From assembly GCA_903873355.1 (NCBI GenBank), contig CAIQOG010000031.1, positions 1 through 7,358 of the forward strand: a stretch of 7,358 nt of DNA, written 5' to 3'. Positions within the stretch are counted from its first letter, which is position 1, and each line of letters opens with the position of its first letter. This DNA comes from an uncultured Bacteroidales bacterium (GTDB taxonomy: Bacteria > Bacteroidota > Bacteroidia > Bacteroidales > Paludibacteraceae). Below the pieces are notes generated by a model, which had not been told where the DNA came from, searched no databases, and saw only the letters and a program-made list of their open reading frames with translations. Made by a program: the position numbers and the translations under genes. Shown here piece by piece: positions 1 to 5,942 of this stretch.

Positions 1-18
1 AATTTAAAATCGTACAAC

Positions 19-618
19 ATGTTTTCTGGAATTGTTGAAGGAATGGGTACTGTAGTTGCCATCCAAAAAGAACGCGAAAACGTTCATCTCACACTGAATT
101 GTGATTTTGTAAATGAGCTCAAGATTGATCAAAGCCTTTCACACAATGGGGTTTGCCTCACGGTCGTCAATAAAACTGAAACGACCTATACAGTGACAGC
201 CATTATGGAGACTTTATTGAAAACTAACCTTGGATTGCTTAATGTGGGAGATAAAGTAAATCTTGAACGGAGCATGATGATCAATGGCCGTTTGGATGGC
301 CATATTGTTCAGGGACATGTCGATCAGACCGCTGTTTGCACAAAAGTTGAAGAATCGGACGGAAGCTGGTATTTCACATTTAGTTATGACTTCGACATTG
401 ACAAGGCACGTCAGGGATATATGACTGTTGAAAAAGGTTCCGTTACAGTAAATGGAGTGAGCCTCACTGTTGTCAATTCCAAAGACGACTCTTTTCAGGT
501 GGCCATTATTCCTTATACCTACGAACATACCAATTTCCACCAGATTAAAGCCGGGACGGTTGTGAATCTGGAGTTTGATATCATTGGTAAGTATGTAAGC
601 CGCATGATGGCGTTTTAG
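19..618 (+). CDS. ribE: Riboflavin synthase, alpha chain
   Basis: Cytoplasmic enzyme that dismutates two molecules of 6,7-dimethyl-8-ribityllumazine to riboflavin, the last step of riboflavin synthesis. The 199-residue length is normal for the family. The protein shows the typical internal duplication of two lumazine-binding barrels. Barrel one starts with MFSGIVE at residue 1 and has NGVCLTV at 43-49. Barrel two starts around GHIVQGHVD at 94-102 and has KGSVTVNGVSLTV at 139-151. The end, NLEFDIIGKYVSR (183-195), is also family-typical. The start is fixed by the conserved MF-GI-E N-terminus. Only 18 bases precede it in the window, so no upstream promoter or FMN riboswitch can be judged. The next gene lies 82 bp downstream in the same direction and may be co-transcribed or use its own promoter. 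The symbol ribC is used for the same enzyme in some species. Confidence 0.97.
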   Translation: MFSGIVEGMGTVVAIQKERENVHLTLNCDFVNELKIDQSLSHNGVCLTVVNKTETTYTVTAIMETLLKTNLGLLNVGDKVNLERSMMINGRLDGHIVQGHVDQTAVCTKVEESDGSWYFTFSYDFDIDKARQGYMTVEKGSVTVNGVSLTVVNSKDDSFQVAIIPYTYEHTNFHQIKAGTVVNLEFDIIGKYVSRMMAF

Positions 619-623
619 GTTAA

Positions 624-631
624 TATATTTG
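624..631 (+). promoter_or_regulatory. Candidate Bacteroidota -7 promoter element upstream of the Nudix-membrane gene
   Basis: TATATTTG matches the Bacteroidota housekeeping -7 consensus TAnnTTTG and lies just after the ribE stop, 69 bp before the next start. No TTG is present at the expected -33 distance, so the match is only half a promoter and could be chance in AT-rich DNA. If used, transcription would begin near 638, just before the inverted repeat at 646-698. Confidence 0.35.
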
Positions 632-645
632 TTTTTTGTGTCCTG

Positions 646-698
646 CTAAAAACTATAATCATTGTATTCTTGTTGTAAATCAAGATTATAGTATTTAG
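646..698 (+). repeat. 15-bp inverted repeat directly before the start codon at 701
   Basis: The left arm CTAAAAACTATAATC (646-660) and right arm GATTATAGTATTTAG (684-698) match at 14 of 15 positions around a 23-nt spacer. In RNA it would form a hairpin ending two bases before the AUG at 701; in DNA it could be an operator. It has no U-run directly after it, so it is a poor terminator for ribE. Confidence 0.6.
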
Positions 699-700
699 TT

Positions 701-1861
701 ATGGATAAACTCCGAAAACACATAAAAGAATCATTTTTTAATCCCGTACTTCATTTTCTGCCACTGCTAATGTTTTTAGTGGTTGACGATTTCTTTGGAA
801 TAACTTCTGCATGGGAAATATCTTTCCCTTTTGCTCTTATCTTGCTGATTTACATATTTTTCGCATATAATAATATCTTTATATGGCATTTGATTAGTAC
901 AATAGTTTTTGTATTAGTGAGCCTTTTTGCAGTGCTTGAAACATTCTTGCCTTATCAGATAATAAGTTCCGACATATTATATGAAACAGTGGTAATGTCC
1001 TTTTTTATCGTTTTCTTAGTTTTGAGAAAGCCTATTCAAAAAATTGTACTTCAATTTATGTCCGGTCTTACTCCAATGACTAATAATTTTGAAGAATTAA
1101 ACAGAGTAATCCGGGCGTTTGTATTTGTAACGTTCTTATATATCACAGGCTATCTTGTTGTTAAGAATTATGCAGTTCAGGTACATCTGTATCAGCAATT
1201 ATTGCAATCAATTTACCTCGGGATATTATTTTTTCTGGTGATTTTCGAATTACTGCGTGTCAGAATTATCCGATCTAAATTAATCCTTGAGGAATGGATA
1301 CCAATCGTAAATAATCAGGGTAAAATTGTTGGAAGTATTCAACAGAACCAGAGCCTGAATGATGATAAAAAATACCGTCATCCGGTGATACGAATTCTTT
1401 TTGTAGATAAAGGAATGATTTTACTTCACAAAAAGCCTGACGAACACAACGCTTCAAATGATTTATGGGATAGTACCATTTCGGCACATGTTGTAATGGA
1501 AGAATCGATTGAACAATGTGTGGCTCGTACCGTGAAGAAAAAGCTTGAAATAGAAGATTTTAAATATATGTTTTTGTCCAATTATACAGTCGATTGTAAA
1601 GATGAAATTCAGTATTCTTTTTTGTTTATAAGCTGTATGATTTCCGAATTTAAACTGAGCGAACGCTTTGTAGAACAAGCCAAATGGTGGACTCAGTCAC
1701 AAATTGAAGAAAATCTAACATCCGGAATTTTTACCGAAAGTTTTAAAACTGAATACGATCTGCTTAAACGCAGTGGATTACTTGAAACCGGAAAATGCGA
1801 ATGCAACTGCAGGCTTAAGCAGGTGATTTACGATCAATTCAATGGATTAAAAAAAGAGTAA
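701..1861 (+). CDS. Six-helix membrane protein with a C-terminal degenerate Nudix-fold domain
   Basis: This is a 386-residue fusion without an assigned function. Residues 1-190 contain about six hydrophobic segments (near 17-33, 42-56, 60-80, 95-108, 136-154 and 168-187), so it is an inner-membrane protein. Residues 196-355 resemble a Nudix domain of the IPP-isomerase-like type: a first strand EEWIPIVNNQGKIVG, then HPVIRILFVDKGMILLHKK. The Nudix box is at 262-284. Against the consensus G-x5-E-x7-R-E-U-x-E-E-x-G-U it keeps E268 and R276, but the first Gly is Ala, the catalytic REUxEE reads RTVKKK (276-281) and the last Gly is E283. Hydrolase activity is therefore unlikely, and a ligand-sensing or scaffold role is my inference. 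The tail has a CxCxC cluster at C366, C368 and C370. The reading frame is intact and of ordinary composition, so it is not a decaying pseudogene. The gene ends inside a terminator shared with the convergent hydrogenase gene. Confidence 0.8.
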   Translation: MDKLRKHIKESFFNPVLHFLPLLMFLVVDDFFGITSAWEISFPFALILLIYIFFAYNNIFIWHLISTIVFVLVSLFAVLETFLPYQIISSDILYETVVMSFFIVFLVLRKPIQKIVLQFMSGLTPMTNNFEELNRVIRAFVFVTFLYITGYLVVKNYAVQVHLYQQLLQSIYLGILFFLVIFELLRVRIIRSKLILEEWIPIVNNQGKIVGSIQQNQSLNDDKKYRHPVIRILFVDKGMILLHKKPDEHNASNDLWDSTISAHVVMEESIEQCVARTVKKKLEIEDFKYMFLSNYTVDCKDEIQYSFLFISCMISEFKLSERFVEQAKWWTQSQIEENLTSGIFTESFKTEYDLLKRSGLLETGKCECNCRLKQVIYDQFNGLKKE

Positions 1862-1887
1862 AATCATTTATGAATTTACTCTTTTTT
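1850..1887. terminator. Bidirectional intrinsic terminator between convergent genes
   Basis: A perfect 13-bp stem pairs AAAAAAGAGTAAA (1850-1862) with TTTACTCTTTTTT (1875-1887). After one A-A mismatch, four more pairs close a two-base loop. The A-run on one side and T-run on the other give a U-tract in both directions, so it can serve both the Nudix-membrane gene, whose stop codon lies inside the stem, and the hydrogenase gene arriving from the other side. Seen directly in the sequence. Confidence 0.85.
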
Positions 1888-1889
1888 CT

Positions 1890-1931
1890 TGCCGCTAACT
1901 GTTTGCCGTTTACTGCTTACTGCTTACTGTT
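1890..1931. repeat. Heptanucleotide tandem repeat, six units
   Basis: Six consecutive 7-mers fit T[AG]C[TC]G[CT]T with one outlier: TGCCGCT, AACTGTT, TGCCGTT, TACTGCT, TACTGCT, TACTGTT. Two neighbouring units are identical and the others are degenerate. The array fills the gap between the shared terminator and the hydrogenase stop codon, and so lies in the 3' untranslated part of the hydrogenase transcript. Such short 7-bp arrays are known in intergenic DNA of several bacterial groups; no function is visible here. Confidence 0.75.
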
Positions 1932-1933
1932 GA

Positions 1934-3358
1934 CTACATTTCCTCCATTGCTTTTTTGAAGAATTTCTGAGCCTGAGCGTAATCAATTTTTCCGCATGGT
2001 CCTGAAATACAGCCACCTTCGCATGCCATTACTTCGATAAAATTTCCCGGAGCTTTTCCCTTGGCATAAGCCCTAAGTAGTCCGATATTTTTCTTATTCA
2101 AATTAGCTACCTGAACCGGTACTATTCCCATATTTGGGTAAAGCGTCTGAACTGCAGCTATCACACCACCTGCCCGTGCAAAACCACGTCCGGGCATAGG
2201 AGCTGTTTCTTTTTCAATCGTCGGTTTTTCCATTTCAATTCCCAAACCGGTAAACAGCGTATCAATTTCCTCGAATGTCAGAATATAATCTATCAGCGGA
2301 TTATCCTGCACTTCCTTGCGCTTGCCCACACATGGACCAATAAACACCACTTTCGCATCGGGATGTTTTTCTTTCGCCAGTTCAATGGTATAATACATAG
2401 GTGATTTGGTGTGCGAAACATAGGTTTTCATTTCAGGTAAATGTTTGTTTACCAGCTCAATATAGGTTGGGCAGCACGAAGTAGTCATAAACTGCTGACC
2501 TTCTTCCAGTTTTTCCTGCAACTCTGCTCCTTCACGACGAGTGGTTTCCATAGCCCCGAAAGCTACTTCAATAGCTTCCACAAATCCGATTTTTTCAACA
2601 GCAACACCTATTTCGCCTATCGTATTGTTGAATTGTGACATAATGGAAGGTGCCATGATAGCAACTAACTTTTCACCGCGTTTGATAGCTTGCAGAATAT
2701 CAAATAGCTGTGAAACTTCAAAGATAGAACCGAACGGACAGGCATTAATACATTTTCCACAGTAAATACATTTCGATTCATCAATTTGTTCTATGCCGTT
2801 TTCATCTTTCTGTATTGCTTTTACAGGGCAGGCTTCTTCGCAGGGAACAGGTATATAAACAATTGAGTGGTATGGGCATGCTTCTTTACAAATACTGCAG
2901 TTTATACATTTTGAGTGGTTGATATGAGCCTGACCATTATCCATAAAGCTGATAGCTTCTTTGGGGCAATTCATGTAGCACGAACGGGCCACGCAGCCTT
3001 TACAAAGATTGGTAACCACATAATTCGTTTTCACGCAGGAAGTACAAGCTTCGTCAACAACGGTTAGTATACTTTTATTCAGCTTTTTGCGTTCCAGAGC
3101 CTGTTGTGCATAGGTCGAAAGTGGAGTGAGTTCGTCTTCCTCTTCGTTGATGCTGTATCCGAGAATCGGTAGCATTTTGTATTTCAACACTGCTCGCTCC
3201 TTATGTATGCAGCAGCGTCCGCGTGACTGTGCATTTTTTGGTGACATTTTGATGGGAATACGGTCAATTTCGCTGAGTAATTCTCCTTCTTTGTAGAGTT
3301 TAATCAGTTTGGACATCAATTCCCTCCTGATTATCATGGTATTATTTACAAACGCCAT
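1934..3358 (-). CDS. Monomeric [FeFe] hydrogenase, group-B-like, with multiple FeS clusters
   Basis: This cytoplasmic iron-sulfur enzyme of 474 residues is predicted to interconvert protons and H2, probably with ferredoxin. The N-terminus has SRGRCCIHKER (45-55). A cysteine-rich segment follows with C105/C108, C119/C122 and C127/C131, then two ferredoxin motifs, C151xxCxxCxxxCP and C197xxCxxCxxxCP, with the extra pair C173/C177. The H-cluster domain (about 230-460) has all three loops: TSCCP at 293-297, GPCVGKRKE at 341-349 and MACEGGCISGPCG at 444-456. The four H-cluster cysteine ligands (C296, C343, C446, C450) and the proton-relay cysteine C295 are all present. GPC in place of MPC, and SGPCG in place of the GGG-P end, separate it from classical group A enzymes and fit group B. 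The start at 3358 is preferred because MAF-NN-MIIRREL recurs in relatives as I remember them. A downstream ATG at 3316 has a strong ribosome-binding site. The maturation genes hydEFG are not in the window. TetR lies upstream in the same direction. Confidence 0.9.
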   Translation of the reverse strand: MAFVNNTMIIRRELMSKLIKLYKEGELLSEIDRIPIKMSPKNAQSRGRCCIHKERAVLKYKMLPILGYSINEEEDELTPLSTYAQQALERKKLNKSILTVVDEACTSCVKTNYVVTNLCKGCVARSCYMNCPKEAISFMDNGQAHINHSKCINCSICKEACPYHSIVYIPVPCEEACPVKAIQKDENGIEQIDESKCIYCGKCINACPFGSIFEVSQLFDILQAIKRGEKLVAIMAPSIMSQFNNTIGEIGVAVEKIGFVEAIEVAFGAMETTRREGAELQEKLEEGQQFMTTSCCPTYIELVNKHLPEMKTYVSHTKSPMYYTIELAKEKHPDAKVVFIGPCVGKRKEVQDNPLIDYILTFEEIDTLFTGLGIEMEKPTIEKETAPMPGRGFARAGGVIAAVQTLYPNMGIVPVQVANLNKKNIGLLRAYAKGKAPGNFIEVMACEGGCISGPCGKIDYAQAQKFFKKAMEEM

Positions 3359-3386
3359 TATTATTTAGTTTGAGAGTTTGGGTCTG

Positions 3387-3394
3387 CAAAGGTA
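3387..3394 (-). promoter_or_regulatory. Candidate -7 promoter element of the hydrogenase gene
   Basis: On the minus strand the sequence reads TACCTTTG, a full match to the Bacteroidota TAnnTTTG element, 28 bp before the hydrogenase start. The expected -33 position (about 3414-3416) falls in a T-run in the loop of the inverted repeat at 3401-3436 and lacks a clear TTG, so the promoter may be weak or activator-dependent. Confidence 0.6.
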
Positions 3395-3400
3395 GTTATT

Positions 3401-3436
3401 AATTTCAATTAAAGAAAAAAATCTTTAATTGAAATT
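3401..3436. promoter_or_regulatory. Perfect 15-bp inverted repeat overlapping the hydrogenase promoter, candidate operator
   Basis: AATTTCAATTAAAGA (3401-3415) and TCTTTAATTGAAATT (3422-3436) are perfect reverse complements separated by six A. The repeat spans roughly -14 to -49 relative to the predicted hydrogenase start of transcription, covering the -33 region. There is no U-run after the stem in the minus direction, so it is not a convincing terminator for the TetR gene. Each arm is itself an imperfect palindrome (8 of 12 positions of TTTCAATTAAAG), which would fit two regulator dimers. That the adjacent TetR protein binds here is inference. Confidence 0.65.
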
Positions 3437-3508
3437 TCTGCTGAAAGGAAATTTATCGGGAGGTTACTTGAGGAGGTGTTTTACAACCAAAAAGTTACTT
3501 TGAAAGGC

Positions 3509-4084
3509 TCAGTGTTTCTTTTTGATACCCTGAAATACAAACTCAACGATACTGTTTTTGTTTTTCTCAAATTCAGAATTGATGTTTTGCCGGATATATG
3601 GCACTTCCAGGCCTTTGATTGCATAGAAAATGATAGTAGACGATAAATCCGCATCCATACGTTTAAAAACGCCTTTTTTTATCCCTTGAACGATAATGGT
3701 ACGAATTAATGAAATTTCCTGAACATCAATTTTCCTGCGTTTACGTTCCACTTCATAAATATCATGAAAGAAATCGGCACGCAGCGAACCGTTACGGTTT
3801 ACCACGTCTTTTACCGCATCCAAATGAGTAAGAATATGTGCGGTAAGCTTTTCGTCAGGTTCCATTATTTGGGTAGAAACCACATTCAACCGTTCGAGTA
3901 TAGTGTCTAATTCTTTGTCAATCACGGCCTTGTATATTTCCTCTTTATTATTGAAGTAAGTATACAACGTCCTACGTCCTTTTTTCGAGGCTTCGGCAAT
4001 GTCATTCATCGTTACATCTTTTTTGCCGTTTTTGGCAAAAAGCTGACGTGCAACTTCAATAAGCATTTTTCGTGTATTCGACAT
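3509..4084 (-). CDS. TetR/AcrR-family transcriptional regulator
   Basis: A 191-residue cytoplasmic DNA-binding protein, normal length for the family. The N-terminal helix-turn-helix domain occupies about residues 5-52: VARQLFAKNG (11-20), then VTMNDIAEASKKGRRTLYTYF (24-44), containing the recognition helix, then NNKEEIYKAVI, the family signature. Residues 60-191 form the all-helical ligand and dimerisation domain, which diverges across the family, so the ligand cannot be told from sequence. The gene lies 150 bp upstream of the hydrogenase gene in the same direction, and the gap contains a promoter and a perfect inverted repeat. TetR regulators usually act on themselves and their neighbours, so control of the hydrogenase is the most likely role. 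It is also divergent from the secreted-protein gene at 4635, but 550 bp away. Confidence 0.93.
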   Translation of the reverse strand: MSNTRKMLIEVARQLFAKNGKKDVTMNDIAEASKKGRRTLYTYFNNKEEIYKAVIDKELDTILERLNVVSTQIMEPDEKLTAHILTHLDAVKDVVNRNGSLRADFFHDIYEVERKRRKIDVQEISLIRTIIVQGIKKGVFKRMDADLSSTIIFYAIKGLEVPYIRQNINSEFEKNKNSIVEFVFQGIKKKH

Positions 4085-4112
4085 AAATCAGAGTATAAAT
4101 CGGTTTCTTATG

Positions 4113-4145
4113 CAAAAGTAATGAAATGTTTAAAATATAAAGCAA
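4113..4145 (-). promoter_or_regulatory. Candidate promoter of the TetR gene
   Basis: On the minus strand TACTTTTG (4113-4120) matches the TAnnTTTG -7 element. A TTG (4143-4145) lies 22 bp further upstream, slightly longer than the usual 19-21 bp for the -33 element. The -7 element is 28 bp before the TetR start codon. The 5' leader contains one TCGGTT box (4100-4105), also found twice upstream. Confidence 0.55.
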
Positions 4146-4190
4146 TTCGTCATCTAAATTTTTTCTTGAGATTTTTACTGCAACTCTTCA

Positions 4191-4246
4191 AATCATATTT
4201 TCGGTTGTTTTATGAAATATTTTTTTCTAAATCACATCTTTCGGTT
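4191..4246. repeat. Imperfect direct repeat centred on TTTCGGTT, 40 bp apart
   Basis: AATCATATTTTCGGTT (4191-4206) and AATCACATCTTTCGGTT (4230-4246) agree except for one inserted base and two further differences. The shared TTTCGGTT cores start exactly 40 bp apart, close to four helical turns. A third TCGGTT at 4100-4105 lies in the TetR leader. The arrangement resembles tandem sites of a regulator, but no known binding motif was recognised. Confidence 0.45.
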
Positions 4247-4443
4247 ATTCATATTTATTCTTTAGTAGTAGCTATATCAAAGCATAGAATCATATAATAA
4301 AGCACAATTATAAAAATCAGTTTTTTCTTAGTTTAAAATAATAATAACTCGATTTATTAGTATAAAAACCTCAGAATCTTCTTGTCAGTACTACTTATAA
4401 AGCCGGAAGGATTTTTATTAATATAGCAAGAAAAAACTTCAAC

Positions 4444-4481
4444 TATACTTTTTCAGACAGTTGACTGTTCAAAAAAGTATA
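4444..4481. promoter_or_regulatory. 38-bp imperfect dyad upstream of the secreted-protein gene
   Basis: Outer arms TATACTTTTT (4444-4453) and AAAAAGTATA (4472-4481) are perfect reverse complements. Inner arms ACAGT (4457-4461) and ACTGT (4464-4468) share the same centre, so 15 of 19 base pairs match and one more is a G-T wobble. It lies about 45-80 bp upstream of the predicted -7 element, a position suited to an activator. There is no gene here for it to terminate. Confidence 0.5.
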
Positions 4482-4524
4482 ATCATTTGACTGAATTATG
4501 TAACAAATAATCATCAATCATATC

Positions 4525-4532
4525 TATTTTTG
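4525..4532 (+). promoter_or_regulatory. Candidate -7 element for the mannan-binding/mannanase genes
   Basis: TATTTTTG is a full TAnnTTTG match 102 bp before the start codon at 4635. No TTG is found at the -33 distance, which would fit a promoter that needs an activator. The leader would be about 95 nt. Confidence 0.5.
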
Positions 4533-4634
4533 TACCGTTGATTAATAAATGGAAAATCAACATATTAACAGTAACTTTTTTACTACTTAGACTACCTGTT
4601 AGTATAGAATTTAAACAATCAAAAATCAAATCTT

Positions 4635-5858
4635 ATGAAAAAAACAATTACTCTTCTATTCATCGCTCTTTGTAGTCTCAGCGTATATTCAGCTGATTTA
4701 GTATTGAATAACTTCAATGACATTACTTGTTTTACAGGTACTTCAGGTTCTTTTGGAAGTACTATGAACACAGTTAACGGTGCCGGTGTCATTACCGTTC
4801 CTGCTAATAATACCGGTGAATATATTTATTTTACACTTCCGACGGGTTTTGATGTAAACCCATATCAATTCTTAAAAATAAGTGTAAAATCAACCGAAAC
4901 AAACTATCGTTTTGTTCCTTCGTTAATTACTGCGGAATGGACTGAATCGGCGGATTGGAATGGATCGTATAAATATACGGGTGCTAATACATGGCAGGAT
5001 ATTTATATCTCCTTGAGTGGAATGACTGCGGGTACTGCCGGAACTTATGATAAGATAGCGCTGAAGATAGCCGCTTATGATGCAAAACCTTCGTTCGATT
5101 TGTATATCGACAATGTTACGTTTGTAGAAAAGTATGTGCCTGATTACACAAAAAATGTGATAGTTTGTAACTTCGATAATGTGATTGCACCAATGGGAGC
5201 ATTTGGAAACAATACTATTTCTACAATAATTAATATTGATGGTACCGGAAATATTGGCGCAGTATCAGTACCTGCAAATAATGATGGTGGTATCACTTTT
5301 AATACTGTTGATAAAATAAATACTGCCACACACGACAAAATCAATTTTAGAGTGTTGTCATCTCAGGCATTTACCTTCATTTATGAGAAACTGGAAGACA
5401 AGACAAACAGCGCTGTTAATCAAGCATTAGGATTGTATCCTGCATATACAACCCCTAACGAATGGCAGGAATTGTCAATGGATATTTCAACAATAACCAG
5501 TAATACTTATGATAAGATTGTGTTATTTCCGGAAGCATGGCAAAGCAAACCTGCTTTTACTTTCTATATTGACGATATTATATTGGTAAAAAAAGATATT
5601 GCCGCTGTAAATGATGTAAATAGTGGCGTTAAATCATCAATATTTTATTCATCGGCACAAAATAATTTAAGCGTTAAATGTAATGGAACTGGTTTGGTGG
5701 AATTGATAACAGTTACCGGAGTAGTAATTAAATCTGTAAATATCCACGAAGACTCAGTAATAGAATTGTCTGGTATAACTAATGGGGTTTATTTTGTTCG
5801 CTTGAAAAATTCAGAAGGGCAGGATATTCAGAAAATTTTGGTTAGAAATAAACTGTAA
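4635..5858 (+). CDS. Secreted two-module carbohydrate-binding-like protein with T9SS sorting domain
   Basis: A 407-residue exported protein with no recognisable catalytic domain. A signal peptide covers residues 1-20 (KK, a hydrophobic core, cleavage after VYSA). Module one (about 21-166) and module two (about 175-320) are related to each other. Both have an NFND/NFDN start, VPANN, a WQ-[DE] strand (W120, W277), a TYDKI strand, and end in FDLYIDN (154-160) or FTFYIDD (308-314), a pattern common in galactose-binding-like beta-sandwich carbohydrate-binding modules. Residues about 333-407 form a type A T9SS C-terminal domain, with ITVTGVVIKS, then SGITNGVYFVRLKN and the basic end KILVRNKL, so the product should cross the outer membrane and be anchored or released there. 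Module two recurs in the GH26 mannanase downstream, 84 bp away in the same direction, so the likely job is capture of mannan or a related glycan. The exact module family was not recognised. Confidence 0.85.
   Translation: MKKTITLLFIALCSLSVYSADLVLNNFNDITCFTGTSGSFGSTMNTVNGAGVITVPANNTGEYIYFTLPTGFDVNPYQFLKISVKSTETNYRFVPSLITAEWTESADWNGSYKYTGANTWQDIYISLSGMTAGTAGTYDKIALKIAAYDAKPSFDLYIDNVTFVEKYVPDYTKNVIVCNFDNVIAPMGAFGNNTISTIINIDGTGNIGAVSVPANNDGGITFNTVDKINTATHDKINFRVLSSQAFTFIYEKLEDKTNSAVNQALGLYPAYTTPNEWQELSMDISTITSNTYDKIVLFPEAWQSKPAFTFYIDDIILVKKDIAAVNDVNSGVKSSIFYSSAQNNLSVKCNGTGLVELITVTGVVIKSVNIHEDSVIELSGITNGVYFVRLKNSEGQDIQKILVRNKL
5156..5345 (+). repeat. Module copy A, duplicated at 7170-7358
   Basis: This part of the secreted-protein gene encodes the start of its second module (from VIVCNFDNV, residue 175). 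It aligns without gaps to the module at the end of the mannanase gene: 42 of 61 residues are identical from VIVCNFDNV to THDK, and the DNA is also clearly similar. It is an intragenic duplication or module exchange between neighbouring genes. Confidence 0.85.
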
Positions 5859-5891
5859 TTCAGAAGCAAGAGAATTCATATTTAACATCTG

Positions 5892-5932
5892 GAGGCTGTC
5901 TTAAATCGATATTTGGGACAGCCTCTTTTATT
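5892..5932 (+). terminator. Strong intrinsic terminator-like hairpin between the two glycan genes
   Basis: GAGGCTGTC (5892-5900) pairs perfectly with GACAGCCTC (5917-5925). The stem continues inward by two T-G wobbles and four A-T pairs (TTAAAT against ATTTGG), giving 15 pairs closed by a CGAT tetraloop. TTTTATT follows at once. It lies 33 bp after the secreted-protein stop and ends 17 bp before the mannanase start codon, leaving no room for a separate promoter after it. It may be a partial terminator or a processing/stability hairpin that sets the ratio of the two products. Confidence 0.85.
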
Positions 5933-5942
5933 AAATTACAAA

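Larger units (their letters stand above)
4085..4634. other. 550-bp divergent intergenic region, no gene seen
   Basis: This AT-rich stretch between the TetR gene and the secreted-protein gene holds no credible open reading frame, tRNA or other structured RNA that I can recognise. It does hold the TetR promoter, a pair of TCGGTT-centred direct repeats, a 38-bp dyad and a -7 element facing the secreted-protein gene. Its length and number of repeats suggest a regulated promoter region. The stretch around 4260-4440 shows nothing further. Confidence 0.7.

Noticed and set aside
214..540. Open frame on the minus strand inside ribE
   Set aside because: It lies wholly opposite a well-supported gene and shows no family features; it is a shadow frame. 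The same holds for minus frames at 1275-1678, 5144-5344, 6236-6520 and 7163-7357, and plus frames at 2441-2765.
3461..3480. Two ACCTCC motifs on the minus strand, resembling the 3' end of 16S rRNA
   Set aside because: No surrounding rRNA sequence is present; the match is a few bases in a 3' untranslated region. Read on the plus strand it looks like a ribosome-binding site, but no start codon follows.
4461..4483. TTGACT and TATAAT, a sigma70-like promoter
   Set aside because: Spacing is only 11 bp instead of about 17, and the phylum uses a different consensus. The bases belong to the dyad at 4444-4481.
4389..4589. Direct repeat TACTACTTA at 4389-4397 and 4581-4589
   Set aside because: Only nine bases in AT-rich DNA, with no shared flanks or informative spacing; likely chance.
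5892..5925. GAGGCTGTC...GACAGCCTC as insertion-sequence terminal repeats
   Set aside because: Similar ends occur in some Bacteroidota insertion sequences, but the arms are 16 bases apart with no transposase and are followed by a T-run, which fits a terminator.
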